Positions 1 to 4,834 of a stretch of 6,781 bases of DNA are shown here, piece by piece. Every line of letters begins with the position of its first letter. Position 1 is the first letter of the stretch. Where the stretch lies: the NCBI GenBank assembly GCA_029939875.1, contig JAOZSC010000144.1, forward strand, positions 1 through 6,781, given 5' to 3'. Source of the DNA: Desulfobacterales bacterium (GTDB lineage: Bacteria > Desulfobacterota > Desulfobacteria > Desulfobacterales > JAFDCJ01). The translations under genes were made by a program, and so were the position numbers. The notes beneath the pieces are model-generated. The model saw nothing but the letters and a program-made list of their open reading frames with translations, did no database searches and had not been told where the DNA came from.

Positions 1-780
1 TTGAACGCTGCTGTTGCTGTCGGTCAAAAACTTTTTGTTGGATGCGATTTCGCTTTCCAGGGACACCACCCGGGCCCTGGCATCGCGCAGGCTTTTTTCC
101 CGTTCGCTTAGCTGCATCTGGAGCCGTTCCAGAATTTTTAAATTGGCATCCAACTGCTCGGGCAGTTCGCCCATGAATTTGCGGCGGTATTTCCGCAACC
201 GCGTTTCCACCTCCGTCAGCCGCCGGCGCATGGTTTGCAGTTCGTCTTCGAGAAAATCACTGGTGCCCACGGCCTGGGCTTCGCGCACCCTGAGGTTTTC
301 CTCGATAAAGGAACTGGTCAGGCCGTTGGTGACTTTCATTACCTTCTGCGGATCCGGGCCCCTGAACGTGATCGAAAAGGCATCAGCCCGCCGCCGGGTT
401 TTATTCACCTTCACGTCGATACGTTCGCGAAGATCCGCGATTTTGTCTTCCATAAACATGTCATTATAGTGCGGGCCGGAAAACAGGCCAAATTTGGCGA
501 TAACTTTCTGCAGGTTCGTGCGGCTTAAAATCTGCTGCGAGATGGTGCTGATGCGCGCATCAATATCCGAAGACACGATGGCCTTCACATAATCAGCCGG
601 TACCCGCTGGGGCATGACCAGAATCAGGGTGCCGGACTCGTAAATTTTGGGCAGCGTTACGGCCAGGTATAGCCCCACCACCATGGCGATGCAAAACGGG
701 ATGATGACAAACCAGCGGCGTTTGGATACCAGCCGCAGGATGTAGTCGATTTTAATGGGTTCGGCTTTTTCAGGCTGCAT
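1..780 (-). CDS. Wzz/GumC-type polysaccharide chain-length determinant (3' part missing)
   Basis: This is the N-terminal 260 residues of a polysaccharide co-polymerase; the rest lies left of the window (the full family is usually about 500 residues). Such proteins sit in the inner membrane and set the length of polymer made by the Wzy or exopolysaccharide machinery. The sequence shows a short cytoplasmic N-terminus, a transmembrane segment at about residues 23-42 (starting RWFVIIPF), then the Wzz-type periplasmic start with PKIYESGTLILV, PQRVPADYV and the TISQQILSRTNL stretch. Near residue 200 is a LPEQLDANL motif, after which a coiled coil begins. These motifs resemble what I remember of the chain-length subfamily found in PEP-CTERM/exosortase loci, but no exosortase or PEP-CTERM protein is visible here. 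The ATG at 780-778 is preceded by a GGA eight bases upstream. It lies downstream of the NtrC-like gene on the same strand, separated by 131 bp. The Wzz family call is firm; the exosortase subfamily is an inference. Confidence 0.9.
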   Translation of the reverse strand, partial: MQPEKAEPIKIDYILRLVSKRRWFVIIPFCIAMVVGLYLAVTLPKIYESGTLILVMPQRVPADYVKAIVSSDIDARISTISQQILSRTNLQKVIAKFGLFSGPHYNDMFMEDKIADLRERIDVKVNKTRRRADAFSITFRGPDPQKVMKVTNGLTSSFIEENLRVREAQAVGTSDFLEDELQTMRRRLTEVETRLRKYRRKFMGELPEQLDANLKILERLQMQLSEREKSLRDARARVVSLESEIASNKKFLTDSNSSVQ

Positions 781-911
781 TATTGGGTTCCATTTCGTAT
801 ATAAGATATTGGAATTGTTACGCTGTTTTTATTACTGTATTAGCTATGAACTACTATATATTATTTTTTCTATTATTTAAATAAAATAAAGATGCCCCCC
901 CCCGGGCGCGT
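781..911. other. AT-rich intergenic region with a C9/G9 homopolymer
   Basis: This gap separates the stop of the NtrC-like gene from the start of the Wzz gene (both minus strand). The wzz-proximal part, 781-890, is very AT-rich and could hold the Wzz promoter, but no convincing -35/-10 pair or sigma-54 element (GG, ten bases, GC) was found. At 895-903 there is a run of nine C (nine G on the coding strand). It is bordered by a GCCC/GGGC pairing and followed on the minus strand by T-rich sequence, which could form a weak intrinsic terminator for the NtrC-like gene. Confidence 0.4.
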
Positions 912-2318
912 TTAAGCGAGGTGGTAGGCTTTTATTTTCATCAGCAGCGATTTGTAGCTGATGCCCAGGAGCACTGAGGCCTTTTTGCGGTTTCCGCCTG
1001 TGTACTCAAGGGCTCTGGAAATGATTTTTTTTTCAGTTTGGGCTGCGTACTTGCGGCGCAGATCTTTCAGTGGCAGGCCGCCCGTATCGTCAAGGGTTTT
1101 TTTCAGACCATCCAGTTCGACCAGTTGACAAACATCGTCAATCGGCTCCGAGGCACCCCGGGGACCGCCGGTCGGGTTGTGGTCCCACAGCCTGGTGTAC
1201 AGGCTTTCTTCATTGCCGCTGACAATCGCATGCCTCACCAGGTGTTTCAGCTCCCGGACGTTTCCCGGCCAGTAATAGTGGTCGAATATCTGGTGGGTTT
1301 TAGCGGAAAATTCCCAAGGCCCGCGGCCGAGTTCAAGACGGAACTTATCCGCGAAAAAATCCGCCAGCAGAGGGATGTCGCCCAGGCGATCCCTGAGCGG
1401 CGGCAGTTCTATGCAGACGGTATTTAACCGGAAATAAAGGTCTTTTCTGAAACCGCCCCGGGAGACAAGATGCCCGAGAGTGTGGTTGCCGGAGATGATG
1501 AAGCGAACATCGGCCGGGGTGTTTTCAGCTGTTTCCGGGTTGCGATTCGGGCGATGGCAATCCTCAAAAAAAGCCAGTAGGGCGCCCTGGCGGGAGATAG
1601 GAGTTGCCTCGATGCTTTTTAAAAGTACCGTGCCCCCGCTGGCGGCCGCCAGAATGCGGTTGGGGTTCTGTCGCGCCCGCCCGTCCCCAGACGAATACGG
1701 TTTGAAAAGAAGTTCATCCAGTTTTCCGGGGCCCATTTGTGAGAGATCAACCTTCACAAATGGCTGATGGCGGCGCTCGGAGCCTGCGTGAATGGCACGG
1801 GCAGCCCGTTCTTTTCCGGTACCCGGTTCGCCGCGAATAAGAACCGTTTCTTTCAAACAGCTCAGTTCTGAAATTTTTTTCTTGATGCGTACCATCCTGG
1901 GGCTGTTGCCGACAATCAGGGGCACGTCGGGGGTGGACGCACCACGATTCGCCGGGGGATTTTCAAGCACCCGGGAGACAATCGTCCGGATTCGGGACGG
2001 TTCGTATTTGACGAATGTGACCGTCATGCCGCCAAACCCGTTGGACTTAATAAAATCCTGCAACGACGGATCAGCAGAAAGCATAACCACCGGCAAGTTT
2101 CCGTTGATCATTTTTACGGCATGGATAAAACGCCGGGCTCTTCCCGGCAACAGCGGTCCGGCAAGCACCAGGTCGGGCTGCAAGAGCAACAGATTTTCCA
2201 GGCAGACCGTATCCTTTTCAAAGGTGAACGCAACGTGCCCCCGTTCGGAAAGGATAAAGCGGAGGTAATCCCTGCGTTGGGGGTCTTTTTCAAGAATAAC
2301 GATTCTCGATGGTGCCAT
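912..2318 (-). CDS. NtrC-family regulator with degenerate receiver and AAA+ motifs
   Basis: A 468-residue protein with the receiver / sigma-54 AAA+ / Fis-HTH layout of bacterial enhancer-binding proteins. The receiver (about 1-118) is degenerate: the acidic pair is E10/K11 and the phospho-acceptor position holds G54 (PDLVLAG), although S81 and K104 remain. In the AAA+ domain (about 132-375) Walker A is intact (GEPGTGKE, 163-170). The GAFTGA loop that touches sigma-54 is not recognisable (YSSGDG, about 208-213), and Walker B reads GGTVLLKSI, with K234 and S235 where Asp-Glu are expected. Sensor I Asn278, the FRKDLYFRLN region (290-299) and WPGNVREL (350-357) are kept. A Fis-type helix-turn-helix closes the protein (about 429-468). 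ATG at 2318 is preferred over an in-frame TTG at 2339, because the TTG lies only about ten bases after the predicted transcription start. It probably binds DNA but looks unable to remodel sigma-54 polymerase, so repression or sigma-70 regulation is more likely. It resembles PrsR-type regulators of EPS loci only in general layout. Confidence 0.88.
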   Translation of the reverse strand: MAPSRIVILEKDPQRRDYLRFILSERGHVAFTFEKDTVCLENLLLLQPDLVLAGPLLPGRARRFIHAVKMINGNLPVVMLSADPSLQDFIKSNGFGGMTVTFVKYEPSRIRTIVSRVLENPPANRGASTPDVPLIVGNSPRMVRIKKKISELSCLKETVLIRGEPGTGKERAARAIHAGSERRHQPFVKVDLSQMGPGKLDELLFKPYSSGDGRARQNPNRILAAASGGTVLLKSIEATPISRQGALLAFFEDCHRPNRNPETAENTPADVRFIISGNHTLGHLVSRGGFRKDLYFRLNTVCIELPPLRDRLGDIPLLADFFADKFRLELGRGPWEFSAKTHQIFDHYYWPGNVRELKHLVRHAIVSGNEESLYTRLWDHNPTGGPRGASEPIDDVCQLVELDGLKKTLDDTGGLPLKDLRRKYAAQTEKKIISRALEYTGGNRKKASVLLGISYKSLLMKIKAYHLA

Positions 2319-2359
2319 TGTAAAATAACCTGCAATCAATTCATTCAGTCTGTAGAATC

Positions 2360-2375
2360 AGCAAGATGCATGCCG
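2360..2375 (-). promoter_or_regulatory. candidate sigma-54 (-24/-12) promoter for the NtrC-like gene
   Basis: On the minus strand the sequence CGGCATGCATCTTGCT matches the sigma-54 consensus TGGCACRNNNNTTGCW at 10 of 12 defined positions. It has the required ten bases between the GG and GC doublets. Transcription would start near 2349, giving a leader of about 30 nt before the ATG at 2318. A short inverted repeat (GAGTT-GA-AACTC, 2375-2386) adjoins the -24 element and might be an operator. This was matched by eye only. Confidence 0.5.
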
Positions 2376-2399
2376 AGTTGAAACTCAATGTGCGAGGCC

Positions 2400-2409
2400 A
2401 GGCCGGCCT
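2400..2409. repeat. 10-bp perfect palindrome AGGCCGGCCT
   Basis: A perfect 10-bp palindrome (AGGCCGGCCT) lies about 50 bp upstream of the predicted start of the NtrC-like transcript, at the edge of an AT-rich stretch (2409-2430). It could be a regulator-binding site, but a palindrome this short can also arise by chance. Confidence 0.25.
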
Positions 2410-2523
2410 ATAAAAATTAATATTATTTTTGGGGAGTTAGCTTTATTGTAAATTCGGGAAAAATTTTCAGGTCACTGTGGCTCTCTAATTTTGCAATATT
2501 TTCCCTGGAAAAATGGTACTTAA

Positions 2524-2554
2524 TTTCACAGGGGTGTGTAATAGTTTTCACAGG
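2524..2554. repeat. direct repeat TTTCACAGG, 22-bp spacing
   Basis: The nonamer TTTCACAGG occurs at 2524-2532 and again at 2546-2554, so the copies are 22 bp apart, about two helical turns. A related CACTGTG palindrome lies near 2473. Paired same-face sites in a divergent intergenic region fit a regulator-binding array for the NtrC-like gene, the receiver gene or both. The rest of 2410-2626 shows no convincing gene and no strong sigma-70 promoter. A weak sigma-54-like match (aGGtgC, TGGCT) lies at 2552-2567 on the plus strand. Confidence 0.3.
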
Positions 2555-2626
2555 TGCGGAATTGGCTTCAGTTAATAAGAAACGAAATTTGCAGACTTGC
2601 CCTATTGCGGATAAAAGGATATGATT

Positions 2627-2743
2627 ATGGCAGTAAGAAAGTGCCTTGTGCCTAAAGTTAAGGCCCGCCGCCGGCGGATCGATTTTATTAGGGTCTGGAT
2701 CACGAAAACACGAAAAAAATGTAAAGCCCTTTTTTCTGTTTAA
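2627..2743 (+). CDS. possible small basic peptide (38 aa), doubtful
   Basis: A 38-codon ORF begins at the second ATG of ATGATTATG and has a good Shine-Dalgarno sequence (AAGGA, 2615-2619) seven bases upstream. The predicted peptide is very basic, with an RRRR run at residues 14-17, two Cys (6 and 32) and a short hydrophobic centre. I recognise no family. Against it, the RRRR codons coincide with a 10-bp palindrome (CCGCCGGCGG, 2668-2677), and the last third runs into the CACGAA-type inverted repeat. It may therefore be chance reading of repeat DNA. If expressed, it precedes the receiver gene by 80 bp on the same strand. Confidence 0.25.
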   Translation: MAVRKCLVPKVKARRRRIDFIRVWITKTRKKCKALFSV

Positions 2744-2761
2744 CCGGGGTGTCTTCGTGAT
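2699..2761. repeat. CACGAA-type intergenic inverted repeat
   Basis: The arms ATCACGAAAACAC (2699-2711) and GTGTCTTCGTGAT (2749-2761) are inverted copies matching at 12 of 13 positions across a 37-nt spacer. The left arm continues as a direct octad repeat (CACGAAAA twice). From memory, CACGAAGACACGAAG / CTTCGTGTCTTCGTG tracts recur as dispersed intergenic repeats in many environmental bacterial genomes, and this looks like a diverged copy. It lies in the leader of the receiver gene. Confidence 0.55.
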
Positions 2762-2810
2762 GGAAAATATTTTGGGGAAACAAGCGTCTCATAATGCAAA
2801 CCATCGTAGT

Positions 2811-2820
2811 GGAGAAAGGA
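2811..2820 (+). promoter_or_regulatory. ribosome binding site choosing the receiver start at 2824
   Basis: GGAG followed by AAAGGA lies directly before ATG 2824. An upstream in-frame ATG at 2794 would make this purine tract coding and has no comparable Shine-Dalgarno sequence. The 2824 start also puts the first receiver strand (RLLIIDD) at the usual position. Confidence 0.65.
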
Positions 2821-2823
2821 AAA

Positions 2824-3225
2824 ATGGATAAAGAATACCGTCTGCTGATAATCGACGACAGTGCAGAGACCGTGGCCGGGCTGTATCATTTTTTCAGCCA
2901 GAAGTACAAAGTATTTACCGCACCGGACGGCATGGAAGGGCTGAAGCTGTTCGAAACCGAAACGGGGAATTTTGATCTGGTCATCACCGACCTTGTGATG
3001 CCCTATATCAGCGGGGTAGGTGTCATTTCAATTATTAAAAAGAAATATCCCGGCATCCCCGTGATCGCCATTACTGGCTGGGGGGAGCATCCCGAAGCCT
3101 TGGCCACCGAGGCCAGGGCGGATGTGGTGCTGGAAAAGCCCGTTGAACTGCCCGTTCTGGATCAGCAAGTAAGCGAACTGCTGGCGAAAAGCCAGGCCAG
3201 ATTGTTAGCCACCCCGATGAAATAA
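2824..3225 (+). CDS. single-domain CheY-like response regulator
   Basis: A 133-residue stand-alone receiver domain with no output domain. All signature residues are present: the acidic pair D11/D12 (LLIIDDS), phospho-acceptor D56 (DLVITDLVMP), T84 (VIAITGWG) and K105 followed by Pro (LEKPVE). It should accept phosphate from a histidine kinase and act through protein contact in the cytoplasm. It is the only gene on the plus strand, divergent from the NtrC-like gene and convergent with the coiled-coil gene. No kinase lies in the window, so its partner must be elsewhere. Its intact phosphorylation pocket contrasts with the broken receiver of its neighbour. The fold is certain; pathway and partner are unknown. 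Confidence 0.95.
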   Translation: MDKEYRLLIIDDSAETVAGLYHFFSQKYKVFTAPDGMEGLKLFETETGNFDLVITDLVMPYISGVGVISIIKKKYPGIPVIAITGWGEHPEALATEARADVVLEKPVELPVLDQQVSELLAKSQARLLATPMK

Positions 3226-3261
3226 GTGCAACAGAGATTTCATTGGGCAGGCAGACCCAAA

Positions 3262-3295
3262 CTGGCTACGCAGCCAGGAAGCTAGGAAGTTTTTT
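3262..3295 (+). terminator. hairpin downstream of the receiver gene, possible bidirectional terminator
   Basis: A perfect 6-bp stem with a 4-base loop (CTGGCT-ACGC-AGCCAG, 3262-3277) lies 36 bp after the receiver stop. A T6 run follows at 3290-3295, but 12 bases after the stem, which is not ideal. Read on the minus strand the same hairpin is followed by TTT, so it may also serve the convergent coiled-coil gene. Confidence 0.4.
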
Positions 3296-3339
3296 AAAGG
3301 ATAAGATTCTTATTTAAGCCTTCCAGCTTCATAGCTTCC
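3277..3339. repeat. GGAAGCT heptad inverted repeat
   Basis: GGAAGCTAGGAAG (3277-3289) and CTTCATAGCTTCC (3327-3339) form an inverted repeat matching at 12 of 13 positions. The right side continues as 7-8-base units on an AGCTTCC theme to about 3350. A small ATAAG-ATT-CTTAT hairpin (about 3301-3313) sits between the arms. It fills most of the convergent gap between the receiver and coiled-coil genes and has the architecture of a dispersed palindromic repeat. Confidence 0.55.
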
Positions 3340-3368
3340 CAGCTTTCTATCTTGTTTGCCTTCAGGCA

Positions 3369-4514
3369 TTACAACCGCGATAGAAACTCCAACTCCCTGG
3401 CCTGGGTGTTCTTGGTGCCGATGGCCAGCACCTCGATGCGGTTGTCCGCTGCCCTGCGAAAATACAGCCGGCCCCTGTAAGCAAAAATCACTTCCAGCAC
3501 TGTCTGATGGCCCTTGCGGCTGAACACCTTGCGTTTGATCGTCACCTTTGAGGAGTCCTCGTTGAGTTGATGGATGACCTCCTCGGCCTTGATCTTCAAT
3601 TCTTCGTTGAGTTCCACAAACCCGGAAATGGCCCGCTCATGAACGGATAAATTCTTATAAAGGGTGCCGAAGCGTTTTTTCAGGGCCTCGGCGGTCTTGA
3701 CTTTTTGCCGTCCGCCCTTGTGCCGGGATTTCTCATATTGTTTTACTTTTTCTTCGAGTTCTTGGATTTGTCCCTGTCGGGCATTCTGCCGGTCAAGGTT
3801 TTGGGCCAGCTGTTCTTCCAGGGCGACAATTTCATCGATCATTTCATTTTCGTTGGTTGCCGCCCGGCTCTTTTCCGCCGTCAGCATTTCCTGCAGGCAA
3901 TCAAATTCGATTTTGAGCTGCCGGCGCTCTTTGGTCAGGGTCTGCAGGCGCACTGCTTTTTCTTTTTCCCGTTCCCGCAACAGGTCCATTTCTTTTCTTT
4001 TTTCCAGTTCCACGCGATAGATCCGGCCGACGGCATTTTTATAATGCACGAAAAGCAGCAGCACGGCCGTGAAAATGTAAAATATCAGCAGGACACCCGA
4101 AATCACGGTGTTATAACCGATTTTCACCTCGGTTCTGACCTTAAGACCGGCATCCATCAGGGTGTAGTTTTCGGCGGCAACCCGGGCGGGGTCTGAGGGG
4201 GGCAGAGCAGAGGCTCGGACGAAACTGGCAGGATACACGATTCTGCCCGCCCCGCTGATTACCATCACGCTGATTTTTACCCCCAGGGGAACCAGCAGGC
4301 GGGATTTTAGAAACCCGTCGATGTTGCGGTTGACGGCGTCTTCGAGGCGCACACTGCCGTCGAGCAGCGCGCGTGTATCCCCTGTGTAAATATTTTCAAT
4401 TTCAGTGGCGTAGCGTTTCTGCAGGTAACTTTCCAGCAGGTTCAGCGAAACAACATAGAGCACCGGCGGCAGCAGGATGCAAAGGACCAGTATTTTAAAG
4501 GACAGATAGCGCAT
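3369..4514 (-). CDS. two-TM coiled-coil protein with RelE/HigB-like C-terminal domain
   Basis: A 381-residue protein of no family I can name. A membrane helix at about residues 7-27 is followed by a periplasmic region of about 108 residues, which includes a VKISVMVISGAGRIVYPA stretch suggestive of a small sensor fold. A second helix (about 136-157) is followed by positive residues. A long charged coiled coil spans about 165-265. The last 100 residues (about 278-381) form a compact domain: two predicted helices, then strands including VLEVIFAY, GRLYFRR and RIEVLAIG, and a KNTQ..ELEFL tail. This pattern resembles the RelE/HigB toxin superfamily (compare the K-S/T-Q-x-x-D-I tail of HigB-like killers), but catalytic competence cannot be judged. 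The topology is that of a sensor kinase without the kinase. The ATG at 4514 has no clear Shine-Dalgarno sequence; the heptad element begins ten bases upstream. It probably follows the TPR gene in one transcript. The coding call is firm; the RelE resemblance is an inference. Confidence 0.85.
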   Translation of the reverse strand: MRYLSFKILVLCILLPPVLYVVSLNLLESYLQKRYATEIENIYTGDTRALLDGSVRLEDAVNRNIDGFLKSRLLVPLGVKISVMVISGAGRIVYPASFVRASALPPSDPARVAAENYTLMDAGLKVRTEVKIGYNTVISGVLLIFYIFTAVLLLFVHYKNAVGRIYRVELEKRKEMDLLREREKEKAVRLQTLTKERRQLKIEFDCLQEMLTAEKSRAATNENEMIDEIVALEEQLAQNLDRQNARQGQIQELEEKVKQYEKSRHKGGRQKVKTAEALKKRFGTLYKNLSVHERAISGFVELNEELKIKAEEVIHQLNEDSSKVTIKRKVFSRKGHQTVLEVIFAYRGRLYFRRAADNRIEVLAIGTKNTQARELEFLSRL

Positions 4515-4524
4515 AAATAAAAGA

Positions 4525-4569
4525 AAGGTACAAGGTTCAAGGTACAGGGTACAAGGGGCGCTGCACGCC
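4525..4569. repeat. left inverted arm, GGTNCAR heptads
   Basis: Four tandem heptads (GGTACAA, GGTTCAA, GGTACAG, GGTACAA) are followed by GGGGCGCTGCACGCC. The arm is the reverse complement of 4785-4830 at 37 of 45 positions with one single-base gap. Seven of the eight mismatches are A/G transitions. Two further heptad-like units lie just inside, at about 4580-4593. Confidence 0.8.
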
Positions 4570-4582
4570 TAAAAAAACAGGT

Positions 4583-4753
4583 TCAAGGTTCGGAACGTGC
4601 CTGGATCAAACGCGTCAGCATTGCGGACAGGGCTTTGCACTCCCTTTCGATGTGACCATAATGTGTGGCGTCGATGTAGCCGACCTCCTTTTAAATATAA
4701 ACCGACAAATCCCTGGCTTTTTGCCAAACCTTCAATTCCTGAAATTTTCCCAA
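4583..4753 (-). pseudogene. four-helix-bundle (23S rRNA intervening-sequence protein) gene, internally deleted
   Basis: A TTG at 4753 preceded by AAGGAG (five bases spacing) opens a frame reading GKFQELKVWQKARDLSVYI and then a TAA (codon 21). In the same frame it continues with KEVGYID, an acidic helix and CKALSAMLTRLIQARSEP, then TGA. The first part matches the usual N-terminus of four-helix-bundle proteins (F-x-x-L-x-V-W-x-K-A) and the second their C-terminal helix (GYI...ML..LI). The family is normally about 115-120 residues, so some 60-70 residues of the middle are gone and a stop sits at the junction. The final stop lies inside the flanking heptads. It is surely non-functional as the full protein. 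Family recognition is from memory of the consensus, but both ends match it in one frame and in the right order. Confidence 0.8.
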
Positions 4754-4784
4754 ATCGTCTCCTTATTCTTTATCTCCTGTACCT

Positions 4785-4830
4785 CGCGCGCAGCGCCTCC
4801 CTGCACCTTGTACCCTGAACCCTGCACCTT
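4785..4830. repeat. right inverted arm, GGTNCAR heptads
   Basis: Read on the minus strand, the arm has four heptads (GGTGCAG, GGTTCAG, GGTACAA, GGTGCAG) followed by GGAGGCGCTGCGCGCG. It pairs with the left arm and ends four bases from the TPR stop codon. One more partial unit (AGGTACAGG) follows internally, at about 4776-4784. Confidence 0.8.
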
Positions 4831-4834
4831 ATTT

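Larger units (their letters stand above)
4525..4830 (-). mobile_element. intervening-sequence-like element relic with heptad inverted arms
   Basis: A 306-bp unit fills nearly all of the gap between the TPR stop (4835) and the coiled-coil gene start (4514). Its ends are inverted repeats of about 45 bp built from GGTNCAR heptads plus a GGCGCTGC core. It encloses the remains of a four-helix-bundle protein gene in minus orientation. This matches what is known of 23S rRNA intervening sequences, where inverted ends form a stem and the loop can encode a four-helix-bundle protein of about 120 residues. Here it is outside rRNA. No target-site duplication is visible at the borders, and no transposase is present. 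Confidence 0.6.

Noticed and set aside
14..528. Plus-strand ORFs over the chain-length gene
   Set aside because: These are antisense shadows of a well-supported Wzz coding frame, with Ser/Arg-rich composition typical of reverse reading.
2319..2339. TTG start adding seven residues to the NtrC-like protein
   Set aside because: There is no good Shine-Dalgarno sequence, it would leave only about a ten-base leader after the predicted sigma-54 start, and the receiver strand begins normally from ATG 2318.
2475..2495. Sigma-54-like TGGCTC...TTGCA on the plus strand
   Set aside because: There are 12 bases between the GG and GC doublets instead of 10, so it should not be a functional -24/-12 promoter.
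2760..2831. 23-codon ORF overlapping the receiver start (MENILGKQ...)
   Set aside because: It starts inside the inverted repeat, has no Shine-Dalgarno sequence and low-complexity composition. Its stop overlap with the receiver gene could be chance, so it is not listed as a gene.
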